DNA from: Gambelia wislizenii
Lineage: Eukaryota; Chordata; Lepidosauria; Squamata; Crotaphytidae
NCBI GenBank assembly: GCA_030847615.1
Contig: JAUMIR010000005.1
Coordinates: 110,761,116 to 110,825,115 of the forward strand
Direction of reading: 5' to 3'
DNA: 64,000 nucleotides
A program made the position numbers and the translations under genes. Below the pieces are notes generated by a model. That model saw only the letters and a program-made list of their open reading frames with translations, did no database searches and was not told the DNA's origin. Below are positions 10,591-20,445 of the stretch, one piece after another (position 1 is the stretch's first letter; every line of letters begins with the position of its first letter).

Positions 10591-11853
10591 TACAGGTATC
10601 AAGTCAATCAACAGTAACCTCTGATTATACATGGATAATACCATGCACAATTCAGGCTTGGGCAGATTGAATGTATGCTAGTGATTTGATATTCGGATTG
10701 TATTGCTCAGAAAAAGATCTCAGGTCTACCCCCCCCCCCAATAAAAAATAAAAAGTGAAGTACTGTGAAACCTTATGTGGAGAGTAATGTCTGTCTAAAA
10801 TGCAATCATAATTCCACTAAGCATGTGTTTCTGTTCCTTAGCAGATAACTGAAGGAGCAATGCTAGGAGAATGCAGGAAGGCAGATCTATCCATAGAAAA
10901 ATAGCAGTTTATGTACACCCTTTTTGGAGTAAATAAAAACAAAGGAAGAAACAAAAAGCCCTGCCTATTTATATGCACAGTTTTATTTCCTCTATTTTGT
11001 TCTAAAGTCTCCAAATATCAGTCTCTGAAAACAGAACTCAGTATCATTATGCTGTAATGCATTTGAGCCAAGAGCTTTATGGCCTCAGCCCTTACATGCC
11101 AGTGCTCATGTTTAGCATTGTTTAAATCTATTCCAAGCTATTCTCAGCAAACCTCATTTCATTTTTCCTATTCTGTATTTAGGCACAAAACACGGCACAT
11201 TTTTGTACATTTTGCAACCCTTTTATGGCCCTTTCTGCTTAGGAAAGATGTTGTTTTAGAATTAGTAAATGTAAAGGAAATTACCAATTTGCATTACTCT
11301 GAATATTGGGAACAAAGATAGTTCTGACGCAGTGATAAAAATGAAACTGCTGCCTGTTTTGCTGTGAGACATCCCTTCCACAGGACTAGACCAATTTGCA
11401 ATGATTTAAATACTATTTAGTTTTTGCTTCCAATTGCATGCCTTTATTTACAGCAATGGCAAGACCTTGTTATGCAGACATTCTCTGCAACACTGAATTC
11501 AGTAGTGTAGCTGGGTTTCTAATAGGTTGGTAAAGCACTGAGAAGGAACAGTTCTTATCTGTTTTCCTCTTCTCAATATCAGCATAACATAACAACTCAA
11601 CATTTCCATTCAAAATATAGGAGGTGGACAAGATTGCTACAGCTCCTTCAATGCAATGTGGGTTGTTTAATGTATTTTGCTCCCTCCCACATTCATATTT
11701 AGAAAATCTCAGGTTTTTTCTGTTCCAAATGTGTGACTTGTGAATTTTGGTAGTCCACAAAAAATAGCCTTAAAAATTAGCCTCTATTTATATTGGTGAA
11801 ATATTATAGTAAGGATGGAAAGAATCTCTCTGTTTCTCATCCTCCATATCGAA
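10591..11853. other. Unassigned sequence
   Basis: No supported gene. A C-run lies at 10730-10739. Small open frames at 11079-11321 and 11470-11760 show no domain and are not called. Confidence 0.45.
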
Positions 11854-12492
11854 GGAGATTTTCAAACAGGAACAACAACAACAACAACAAAAAGCATTCC
11901 CATCTCACAATCTCCTCTCCCACCCCTCTCCCATCACTGTAATGCCAAAAAATAAAGTTTTCAAATCTACCTTAATTGTGGCTCCTTGCCTTGGCAGGGC
12001 AGCCCAGGAGTGAATGGAGCTTGAACTGAGAGAATGAAACTTGAACAGAGCCCCCTTCACTTCCTGGATTGAAAACCTGGCTGCTCTCACACTAAGATGA
12101 GAGCACAGGAAATTCAAAAACAAAAAGCAAAATACAACAGTAAAAGTGACTCTAAGCACCAAAACACACTTAAAACTTAACAAGTAACCTGGGAAGGGTA
12201 CAAAAAAGTGTGTCACTTAGGTGGATGTCCAGAAGTGTTCTGGCATGGACTTCCCATTGAAGCTGGCATCGTGTCATTATAACGGGGCACCTTTTGAGTC
12301 GCAGGACATACCATGACAGAAACAGAATGGGGCATCTATTGACATCTTAGCCCATCAATAAAAAGCAGTGCTGGCATAATGACAGCTGAACAGGAGCATA
12401 ATGAGAGGGGAATGACGTCATCTGAAAAGGAAGTCCTTTAGCAATCTCCTGGTGTCATGATAACACCATATTTAGAGTGTCTGATAATCTCC
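11854..12492. mobile_element. TIR element of the GGAGATTWTCAGAC family, 639 bp
   Basis: Starts GGAGATTTTCAAAC at 11854 and ends GTGTCTGATAATCTCC at 12492, so its ends are inverted repeats of about 14 bp. The interior is alignable along most of its length to the element at 20696-21278 (for example 'agcccaggagtgaatgga', 'gataggaacagaa'-like and 'aatgagaggggaatgac' blocks in the same order). Flanking triplets are GAA and TAA, an imperfect 3-bp target duplication. No transposase. Confidence 0.72.
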
Positions 12493-12604
12493 TAAATGTC
12501 TTCTCTCTGTTTCTCTTCCTTTTCTCTCATTACTCTCTTTCTTTCCTCCCTTCATTCTTTCTTTCCCTCATCCATTTTATCCATCTTCTGCCTCATTTCC
12601 TCTC
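12493..12604 (+). repeat. Pyrimidine-rich repeat fragment
   Basis: A CT-rich run beginning 'taaatgtcttctc' resembles the start of the repeat copy at about 27522 ('taaatgtcttctcc'). The adjacent LINE end truncates it. Confidence 0.4.
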
Positions 12605-13752
12605 TCTGGCTTTTCTTCGCAAACGAAGATTCAGGAAGGACTCATCCCGCGCTTTCTGCAAGCACGCTGATGAATAAAAAGGCCAATCCAAGATAAACAA
12701 GTCCGGTTGCAGAAAGCACAGCAGAAGGTCTCCTTGGGTGATGTTTCTGCATTGTGATTCTTTCTGCATTGTCGTTTCTCTTCAAGACTTGTTTGGCATG
12801 AGTTCTCATTTAAGCAGCATTGTGGATAGTGCATCTCCATGCCTCCTGATGTGAGGCCAGGGCGGACCATTGTTGGTGATCAATTTGGCCAAGCCTGAGA
12901 TATTCTTTCAGGGAGTCCTTGTATCATTTTTTTGGAGTGCCCCTCTTACGCTGACCTGTGGCGAGTTCACCATAGAGTACTATTTTTGGGAGGCGATGGT
13001 CCTCCATCCTAGAAATGTGCCCTGCCCAGCGCAGCTGTGTTCTCAGTATCATGGCCTCAATGCTAGTGATCCCTGCTTGCTCAAGGACAGCAACATTTGT
13101 CACATAGTCAGTCCAGTGTATATTTAGGATTCTGCGTAGACAGCACTGATGAAAGCGCTTGAGGAGTCGTAGGTGGTGGCGATAGGTGACCTATGTTTCA
13201 GATCCATAAAGGAGAATAGACATAAAGGAGAATAGTACAATGGCTCTATACACACTGATTTTTGTGCTTCACCTCAGGTGTTTATTATTCCAGACTCTTG
13301 TGAAGTCTTCCAAATGTGCTATATGTCTTTGCTAATCTGAGATCTCTTTGTCAATCTTGGCATCTGAGGAGATTATGCTTCCCAGGTAGGTGAACTGCTG
13401 AACGGACTTGAGCACAGAGTTGCCGACGGCAATGTGGGAATGGTGGTGTTCGTCCTGTTGTGCAGGCTGGTAAAGAACTTCCGTTTTCTTCAGGTTGACT
13501 TCCAGCCCTAATAGCTCTGCAGCTGTTGCGAAGCAGGATGTTAGGTGCTGCAGAGCTGCTTCTGTGTGGGCAACAAGGGCAGCATCATCAGCAAAGAGCA
13601 GCTCACAGACTAGATAGTTTATAGTCTTAGTGTGAGCCTTCAGATGGCTTAAGTTAAACAAGCTACCATCAGTATGGTAACATATATAGATGCCGTCGTC
13701 TTCTTCAAGCTCTGCCATAGCCCGTTGGAGCAACATGCTGAAGAAGATTGTA
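12605..13752 (-). pseudogene. RTE-related LINE: RT palm to C-terminal finger, minus strand
   Basis: From 13752 downward the minus strand encodes an RT piece with FSMLLQRA, LLFADDAALVAHT (intact FADD catalytic motif, about 13590) and VQQFTYLGSIISSD, open through 13332-13760. It then decays across about 13130-13330 and resumes with VLEQAGITS-like, RTQLRWAGHI-like and ELAT-like blocks (12860-13110) and a terminal Cys/His finger CAFCNRTCLSWIGLFIHQRAC (12640-12700). This is the layout of the vertebrate LINE group annotated elsewhere as F52C9.6-like. The clade name is uncertain. The same family occurs at 38366-39827 on plus. Confidence 0.75.
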
Positions 13753-14076
13753 TTAAGCAACGATGTGTGTATTAAGCAAGGATGCGTGTATCAGGAACAC
13801 AGGCAAAGCCAAAACTAAACACAGGCTAGCACAATACCCAGATAAACCCTTACAGCATGAGAATGGTATGTAGGGAGGATAAGAAATGATCCAGCCAGCA
13901 CCTGGAGCTGTGAACTTGAGCTGCTGTTGAGAGCAGCATTCCCAGGCCCAACAATACGGGCTGGCACCCACCCAAAGGTAGAGAGGCCCAGACAAGGAAA
14001 ACAAGCCAAAGCCTGTGACCAACCTCATGTCAGGATCATCTACTCTAAAACCCAGACTTCATGGACGAGCCTGACA
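13753..14076 (-). mobile_element. Chromovirus LTR (3' LTR), truncated at its far end
   Basis: On the minus strand this begins TGTCAGGCTCGTCC at 14076 and shares nearly all of its sequence with the second LTR (14829-14990 plus 18606-18832), which retains both ends TG...CA. The copy here lacks the last part, being joined at about 13753 to a LINE fragment. It lies directly after the chromodomain remnant at 14085-14320, so it is the downstream LTR of that element. Confidence 0.72.
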
Positions 14077-14084
14077 TACCACCC

Positions 14085-14340
14085 ACCCAAAGAGCAGCCT
14101 CCCCCTCCCCCCTCACCGGGCTTATCAGGAAAGAGCATGGAACTTTCGTAATAAGCATGGGGCATTAATATGTTCAACATTTACCCACTCAGCATGACCG
14201 ATTGGTAAATGTTTCCATTTCACCAGATACTGTAACCCCCCCTGTGCACCCGAGAGTCCAGCACATCAGAAATATCAAAGTGTTGATCCTTCTCCACCAG
14301 GATAGGGCGGGGCTTGATGATGTTGATCTGAAGGGCACGC
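14085..14340 (-). pseudogene. Ty3/gypsy integrase C-terminal chromodomain, frameshifted
   Basis: Minus-strand reading from about 14335: KPRPILVEKDQHFDISDVLDSR, then after a frameshift in a G-run (C-run on plus, about 14235-14242) LQYLVKWKHLPIGHAEWVN and a following N-A-P segment, then a second shift near 14125 before a Gly-rich end. The aromatic pattern Y.V.W......W (LQYLVKW...EW) is the chromodomain fold used by chromoviral integrases to target chromatin. The open frame ends at the TGTCAGG LTR start. Only this C-terminal piece of pol remains. At least two indels. Confidence 0.75.
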
Positions 14341-14353
14341 TGGCTTGAGCAAA

Positions 14354-14741
14354 CTAGAATGAAACACAGGGTGGACGGTACGATACATCTTGGGCAAAGA
14401 CAGTATGATAACGTATATACATGCCATCATCTTCTTCAAGCCTTGCCGTAGTCCTTTGGAGCATCATGCTGAAGAAGATTGTAAATAAAGTTGGTGCAAG
14501 AACACAACCTTGCTTCACTCCATTAGTTATTAGAAAGGACTCTGAAAGAGCATCGCTAAATCTGACTTGACCGTGCTGGCCCTTGTGTAGAAAGATAATC
14601 ATTTTAAGGAATATTGGGGGACATCCTAGTCTCTCCAGGATCTGCCACAGACTTTTTCTACTCACAGTATCGAAGGCTTTGGTGAGGTTGACAACTTTAC
14701 ATTCATCCCTTTTTCCAAAATTCAGTTGTTTCCAACGCCGG
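14354..14741 (-). pseudogene. RTE-related LINE RT fragment, second copy
   Basis: About 100 codons open on minus (14354-14665): KSLWQILERLGCPPIFLKMI, HKGQHGQVRFS and GVKQGCVLAPTLFTIFFSMMLQR, which are RT fingers and palm blocks, ending shortly after EEDDGMYI. The last 80 bp are homologous to 13671-13752 (about 85 percent by eye), so these are two copies and not one interrupted copy. The FADD box is absent here. It is cut by gypsy sequence on the left and by LTR sequence at 14742. Confidence 0.72.
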
Positions 14742-14828
14742 TGTGATGTACCTAGAACACACGCTCACATTCACTCAATAAGAAATTGTTATTAAGCAAG
14801 GATGTGTGTATCAGGAACATAGGCTTAC
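14742..14828 (-). repeat. 87-bp duplicated LTR end
   Basis: TGTGATGTACC at 14742 is repeated at 14829, and the two 87-bp units agree closely through 'cacgctcacattcactcaataagaaat' and 'gcaaggatgtgtgtatca'. The result is a tandem duplication of the LTR's terminal 87 bp. Confidence 0.7.
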
Positions 14829-15116
14829 TGTGATGTACCAAGAACACACGCTCACATTCACTCAATAAGAAATCTTTATTAAGCAAGGATGTGTGTATCA
14901 GAAACATAGGCAAAGCTGAAACTAAACACAGGCTAGCACAATACCCAGATAAACCCTTACAGCGTGAGAATGGCATGTAGGGAGGATGAGTCTCACCCGC
15001 CGCCCTCGAAGAGCCTGGGGCCGGGGAGACTGACTTGTGCATGGCCGAGGAGGATGAGGCCCTGATGATGTCGCTGGCAAGCGCCGGCGACGCGAAGAGA
15101 GGGGCGGGGCTGGAGG

Positions 15117-15145
15117 ATTTAAAAGGCTGCCCGCACCTCTCTTCG
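15117..15145 (+). promoter_or_regulatory. Promoter-like box of the DIRS-like element
   Basis: GGGGCGGGGC is followed by 'ggatttaaaaggctgcccg'. The minus-strand derivative at 53507-54270 has the same arrangement with a better TATA (gtatataagggctgcccg), so a GC box, TATA and downstream sequence are conserved between two copies. This suggests the internal promoter of the family. Confidence 0.45.
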
Positions 15146-15899
15146 GCCTCTCCTTTGCTAAGCGATCGCGGAGATCGCTGCTCCTGGCTCTAGCCTAAAG
15201 TGCTTCGGAGGGTTTGAATTTCCCGCTGGGCTTTCCAGCGGGCTTCTCGCCTGCTCGGGTTGGCAATCAGCTGGTGGCGAGTTTGCCTTTACTCATTGCG
15301 GCTGGTCGCCGGTCCGGGGGGTGCGGGAGCGGGGGCTTCCGCTGCGAACGGTCGCGGCTGCGGCTAATCTGGAGGAGCGGTCTGGCTGGCATTGAGGTGG
15401 CAGTGTGCACAACAGGCTGGTGACATCTGGCTGGCTTGTTACGGCTGCAGTCAACGGCCGGTCACAGCTGCGATCGGCAGGAGGACCGGTCCAGCTAGCG
15501 CTGCGGGGGCAGCGGGCGCTGCGCATCTCAGCTGTTCTGGGCTTCATAGCCCCTCCGCCTTCCAATCAGGGAGTATAACGGCAGGGAGGGCGAGGGGTGG
15601 ATGAAGGAGGGTATTAGCTCGTAATTTACTGGTTTTGGAGGCTAATTTGCTGTGTATAGAAAGGGACTATTATAGTTGCTTATTCCCTTTACTGTGTTCT
15701 GGCGGGCCACCAGGGGGTTGTTTCTGGGACTTTCAGGCCCTGTGGTGCCTTTGGTGGGCCACCAGGTGGCACTGAGGCCTTTGTACAATCTGCCACAACC
15801 TTCAGTTCCACGGGCGGGCCTATAGGGGGGCTCCTACCTTGTTAGGGCATAGAAGCCATTTTATAATTTTATTTTACACTGGTGGCCATTTTAGGTGCA

Positions 15900-16068
15900 T
15901 AATAATAATAATAATAATAATACCCAGTTATCATCACAATCGGCCTATTCTGTGGTTGATCATATATGGTTCTGTTCATAGATAATAATAATAATAATAA
16001 TAATAATAAGATAGTACGTGCTGTTGTTTGTTATAGGTTGTACTGTTCATAGATAATAATAATAATAA
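15900..16068 (+). repeat. (AAT)n microsatellites in the DIRS leader
   Basis: Three ATA/AAT runs at about 15900-15921, 15983-16007 and 16053-16069 lie in a repeated context ('ttcatagataataataat' occurs twice), in the untranslated leader before gag. Confidence 0.85.
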
Positions 16069-16208
16069 TACGTGCACTTAGTTGCTTGAACATTAATTGG
16101 GTTCATTGAAAGTAGGTTGTGATACAGACAAGGGTCACTGCATTGTCATCACGGCCTTTGGGTTGGTTTTACACAGAATTTTTTGGGCCATAGGACCAGG
16201 ACCTTATT

Positions 16209-17644
16209 GTGATGGCTCCCAAAAAAGGTAAAGGTGGAAAGAAGGGGAAGGGGCCTGCTCCTAAGCAGCCTGCTCCCATCCCCCTTCCTATGTCTTCCAG
16301 TGAGGATGAGGAAGAGGTTCCCTGGCAAGCAATCCTGGATAGGATTCAGTATCTTGAAAAAGTGCAGGGGATAACGGGACAGGAAGCCCTACAGTTCACC
16401 AAACATCCTGGTAAAACAGGAAAAATTACTAATCAAATTCTTGCACACCTAGATGCGCTGGAGAAAAGGATCCACAAGGATGACGCTTCTGGATCACAGC
16501 CTCAGGAGGAGATCAATACGCTACCGCATCAACCAGTCGGGGAGCCGCATTTGGTGGAGGTACAGCCGTCTACTGGTGAGTCAAATGCTAATATTAGTAC
16601 ACACGCCATGGGTCAAGGTTGGCCTTGGTCCATTTGGCCTACATCCGGGCCCAATGTTGCCTCACAGGGGGCTGGTGCCCAAGCAGACTGAGCGGCGCTG
16701 CACACCGGCGGGTGGGCAGGCCCTCAGTGGGCACCCTGGGGGACATTTAACTTCGGCGGGGGTAACACAACCCCTTTTGGGACTTCAGTGTTATCTAGCT
16801 TTCCACCAGCCCCTGGTTATGATATGGTAGCCTACTCTGCGATCCCCTTTGGGGAGATGTCTCTCCCTTTAGGTGATCATTTATTACAATCCACTAGGGA
16901 CAAGATCCTTAGGGGAGATTATGTGGACGTGTTTTCACGCTCCACCCTCCATTTCCTCAGCTTCTCCTTCTCTTTGTCATCCATCTCCTCTTTATCTTTC
17001 CTTTCCACGTATAGGGACGTGGAAAGGAAAGATAAAGAGGAGATGGATGACAAAGAGAAGGAGAAGCTGAGGAAATGGAGGGTGGAGCATACATGCTCTA
17101 ATTGGTTATCGGGTTTTTTGATTTTAGCCGGGGTGATCGTTAAAGCACAGCCCCACAGGGCTGCCGCACTACTTCAGTATATTGACATAATACACAGGCC
17201 TATGCAGATTTCGCCGGGCTTGCATGGCTTCTGTATGACGAGGTATTCCGTATGCGGGCAGCTATATATCCTACCCTGCGTTGGGACATGATGCACCCGC
17301 AACTTTGGATGCAATTAATGACCCCGGCACACCCTATTCAAGGGGAACGCACTCACAGTGGCCACCTACTGCGGCCCATGGCCGCAACAGGGGCAAAAAC
17401 TGCTTTCTCACCTTCCGCATCTACTTCTGGGCAAAAAATGCTTTGCTGGGAATTTAGCTCACAGGGGGCATGCTCCAGAAAGCCATGTAGATTTAATCAC
17501 GAATGTTCCATATGTGGGGCACTGCACTCCTTTCGGAACTGTCTGAGAGGAAAGGGACAGTTTCGTGGAGGTAAAAGGGGGCAAGAGGCCGGTAGGGGCG
17601 GCAGCTCCGCCGGCCAGCCTCCAAAAGGGCCCCAGTCCAATTAA
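16209..17644 (+). pseudogene. DIRS-like gag, interrupted
   Basis: Starts ATGATGGCTCCC at 16209 (MMAPKKGKGGKKGKG), a basic N-terminus followed by an acidic SSSEDEEEE-like stretch. The frame stops at TGA 16689-16691 but continues in the same frame from 16692 through 17200. The part after the inverted repeat reads as a capsid-like segment (LRKWRVEHTCSNWLSGF, HRAAALLQYIDII). A frameshift near 17200 moves to the frame ending at 17644, which carries the Cys/His motif CWEFSSQGACSRKPCRFNHEC, a CCCH-like finger typical of DIRS Gag. It overlaps RT by about 80 bp. Breaks: one stop, one frameshift, one inverted insertion. Confidence 0.75.
16939..17088. repeat. Perfect 72-bp inverted repeat in DIRS gag
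   Basis: Arms 16939-17010 and 17017-17088 are exact reverse complements over 72 bp with a 6-base spacer (ataggg). The right arm is the gag coding sense (DVERKDKEEMDDKEKEKLRK), the left is its antisense copy inserted just upstream. RNA from it would form a near-uninterrupted hairpin. Confidence 0.95.
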
Positions 17645-18240
17645 ATTAGAGGTTTTAGATAAGTGGCTAGCAGTATACCCCGATAGAGAGGCAGCCACTT
17701 ACATTTCCCGGGGTTTTCATTTTGGATTTAAGATCCCTTACAATGGGCCTAGGCGCCCTTTCAGGGCGCGGAACCTGCAGTCCATAATAGGTCTTGAACA
17801 CATCGTAAGGGAGAAGATAGGTAAGGAGGTCGCAGAGGGAAGGGTGATTGGCCCTTTTTCCATCCCACCAGTACCCAACTTGAGGGTGTCCCCCTTGGGT
17901 ATAGTACCCAAGAAGGCTCCAGGTGAATTTAGACTTATTCACCACTTATCTTCCCCCAGAGGGGAATCAGTTAATGATTTCATTCCTTCTGAACTGTGCA
18001 CCGTTAGGTACACATCGTTTGACACGGCCATACGGGAAGTACGATGACATGGCCAGGGGGCTGAGTTGGCGAAATGAGACATTAAGTCTGCATTTCGCCT
18101 CCTCCCAGTGCACCCAGACGATTTCGAGTTGTTAGGTTTCCACTTGGAAGGGCTATTCTATATGGACCGTGCTTTACCCATGGGGTGTTCTGTGTCCTGC
18201 AATGCCTTTGAATCCTTTAGTACGTTTCTGGAAGGGTCTC
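17565..18240 (+). pseudogene. DIRS-like reverse transcriptase, N-terminal half
   Basis: The open frame runs 17565-18047 and continues in the same frame past TGA at 18045 and again at 18075, to about 18240. It shows the start of DIRS RT (LDKWLAVYPDREAATYISRGF), LRVSPLGIVPKKAPGEFR, then DIKSAFRLLPVHPDDF, which holds the first catalytic Asp (DIKSAF), and ALPMGCSVSCNAFE. It stops before the YxDD box: at 18232 the sequence jumps to the 3' part. Both internal stops are TGA codons that could come from single transitions or transversions. No catalytic activity is possible without YxDD. Confidence 0.8.
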
Positions 18241-18500
18241 CTTAGATTGTATGATCTGGGAGAACAGAAGGAGACCTACCTTGGGGTTGACCTGAAGGAT
18301 AATCCCCTCACCTTAATCTGTATGGATTGGGTGAGGGACTTTTGGGTTGACCTTCCAGACACGAGCCAGCTGGAGAGCAACCTCACTTCCTGGGGTTGCT
18401 CAGCAGGGCTTAGGTGTTCGCCAGGGGAAGCTGGGGGCATAAATCCGGAAGGGACGATCCGCCCCAGCTGCTCCCTCACCACATTGCCTCCCCCCCGCTG
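18241..18500 (+). other. DIRS-like 3' region, shared with 53620-53900
   Basis: The sequence from about 18225 (agaagggtctcc-like) to 18500 is homologous to the complement of 53622-53850: both read LLRLYDLGEQKETYLGVDLKDN and DWVRDFWVDL in one frame. It lies between the RT deletion point and the 3' terminus in this copy. I recognise no domain; it may be a C-terminal segment of the pol or a 3' untranslated region that happens to be open. Confidence 0.5.
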
Positions 18501-18832
18501 AAGATTTAAAGGGAATTTAAATAGGTAGGGTGATAAATAAAGTTCCATTTTATTCACCCATACTATGTGTGTGGCCTCTTTATTTCTCCGAGTCTGCGTA
18601 CAATAACAAATGCCCCAGCCAGCACCTGGAGTTGTGACCTTGAGCTGCTGTGGAGAGCAGCATTCCCAGGCCCAACAAGGCGGGCTGGCACCCACTCAAA
18701 GGCAGAGAGGCCCAGACAAGGAAAAAAGGCCAAAGCCTGTGACCAACCTCATGTCAGGAGGTGGGAGAAAAGAGTAGTCTACTCTTCCATGAAGTCTACT
18801 CTAAAACCCAGACTTCATGGATGAGCCTGACA

Positions 18833-19745
18833 GCTGGTTTGTTCCCTCTCCCCTTTATTAATACAAATTCTAAAAACTTGCTCCATTTCTCTCCAAAATC
18901 TTTGTTATTGAGCATTACCTTTTTTCCCCCTTTAATACTGTTTGTTAATTTCTCATTTATTGCTGTATCCCATACTTTACTGTACCATTCTTCTATTTGA
19001 AAATTGCCTTGTGTTTCCCATTTCCTTGCTATAATTAACCTTGCTGCTGTCAACAAATTTGCTAGTAAATCCTTAGTAGCTTGGGACTCTTGTATTTTGT
19101 CAAAACATGATATTAACACTATTTCAGGGCATAAGGGTATATTTATCTCCATTATCTCGTTTATCTCCTTCATTACCAGTTGCCAAAAACTCTGCACATA
19201 TTTACAATGCCACCACATATGAATATACATCCCCAATTCTTGACATCCCCTCCAACACTATGATGAATACTTTTAATCTATTTGGTTCAATCTTACTGGT
19301 ATGAGGTACCATTTCCATACTATCTTATAATAATTTTCTTTTATTCTTACTGATAATGTTTTCAAGTTATGCATATTCCATTTTTCTCCCACCTACATCT
19401 ATCTATTACAAGTGCTACCTGTTTCCCCTAAATCTTTCAGATAATCTTGCAAATCTTCATTTTCCAATAATATTTTATAGATTTTACTTATAATACTTTT
19501 TATAGTAGTTTTCTCTTGGGCGGCTTGTAAAATTAATTCTTCAGATTTTGTATATTTTCTACAATCTCCCCTCCCCTTCAACCATTTTTTGTCTACTGCT
19601 CTAACTGTGTTAATTTGAACCATGTAATTTTTTGTTCTCTTAATGCTTTTTCCAGATAACTCTTATTTTTCATTTTTTTCAAGCATTCCTTCAATCTTAC
19701 CTACTTCCTTCTTTCTCTTTTTCTTGACTTCTTTTTTTTTCTTGA
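18833..19745 (-). mobile_element. L1 ORF2 C-terminal fragment, minus strand
   Basis: On minus, the frame from about 19260 downward holds the canonical L1 terminus CWRGCQELGMYIHMWWHC (C-x3-C-x7-H-x4-C) at 19204-19257, followed by an L1-like tail to 18796 in frame. Upstream (19399-19623) reads a Lys/Glu-rich segment EENEDLQDYLKDLG typical of L1 ORF2 before the C-terminus, in a different frame. No poly(A) is visible at its 3' side; it abuts the LTR end at 18832. It starts at about 19745. Confidence 0.8.
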
Positions 19746-19749
19746 CACC

Positions 19750-20445
19750 TGGCTTGATGGCAATACATACAAAAAGGATCTTGGAGTCTTAGTGGACCAC
19801 AAGCTGAACATGAGTCAGCAGTGTGACGCAGCAGCTAAAAAAACCAATGTGATTCTAGGCTGCATCAATAGGAGTATAGTATCCAGGTGAAAGGAAGTAA
19901 TAGTGACACTCTATTCTGCTTTAGTCAGACCTCACCTGGAATACTGTGTCCGGTTCTGGGCACCACAATTCAGGAAGGATATTGAGAACCTGGAAAGTGC
20001 CCAGAGGAGGGTGACCAGGATGGTGGGAGATCTGGAAGCCATGTCATATGAGGAGCAGCTTAGGGAGCTGAGCATGTTTAGTCTGGAGAAGCGAGGTTGA
20101 GAGGGGACATCATAGTCATTTTTATTTATTTGAAGGGATGTCACACTGAGGTTAGAGCAAGCTTGTTTTCTGCTGCTCCAGATACTAGGACACAGAGCAA
20201 TGGGTTCAAACTACAGGAAAAGAGGTTCTACCTAAACTTTAGGAAGAACTTCCTGACAGTAAGAGTGGTTTGGAAGTGGAATACACTGCCTCGGAGTGTG
20301 GTGGAGACTCCTTCTTTAGAGGTTTTTAAACAGAGGCTGGATGGCCATCTGTCGGGAATGATTTGATTGTGTATTCCTACATGACAGGGGGTTGGACTGG
20401 ATGGCCCTTGTGGTCTCTTCCAACTCTATGATTCTATTATTCTTT
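19750..20445 (+). mobile_element. CR1 LINE, 5'-truncated
   Basis: Begins at KDLGVLVDHKLNMS (about 19777) and runs through [18 protein letters not shown]-like and the FKQRLDGHLSGMI terminus at 20366 with a break near 20098, then the 3' UTR (gattgtgtattcctacatgacagggg) and an ATTCTATTATTCT tail. It has more differences from the 1230 and 4140 copies than these have from each other, so it is probably a different or older subfamily. Confidence 0.92.

Larger units (their letters stand above)
14990..18605 (+). mobile_element. DIRS-like retrotransposon (Gag and partial RT), internally deleted
   Basis: A 3.6-kb block with a GC-rich 5' leader (14990-15600), ATA-rich untranslated region, a DIRS-type gag with Cys/His motif, an overlapping RT frame and an unusual 3' region. 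The RT blocks LRVSPLGIVPKK and FRLIHHLSSPRGESVNDFI are characteristic of DIRS-order elements, which integrate by a tyrosine recombinase and lack LTRs. Most of RT, RNase H, methyltransferase-like region and recombinase are missing. The host LTR flanks it without an obvious target duplication, as expected for DIRS. Boundaries are accurate to about 15 bp. Confidence 0.82.
14829..18832 (-). mobile_element. Chromovirus LTR split by a DIRS-like element
   Basis: The LTR runs 14829-14990 and resumes at about 18606-18832; joined, the two parts line up with the uninterrupted copy at 13753-14076. It begins TG (14829, plus sense) and ends CA (18832), the usual LTR termini. The gap is filled with the DIRS-like element. 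An L1 fragment starts directly at 18833. Confidence 0.75.

Noticed and set aside
13753..14151. Overlapping plus and minus frames of 64-91 codons
   Set aside because: They lie within an LTR and are shadows; the only supported coding content nearby is the chromodomain upstream of it.
13671..14482. 80-bp duplicated LINE segment as a target duplication of the gypsy element
   Set aside because: The two copies are only about 85 percent alike and LTR elements duplicate about 5 bp; two separate LINE copies explain it better.
15214..15604. GC-rich frames on both strands
   Set aside because: High GC opens frames in the DIRS leader; overlapping on both strands and no domain.
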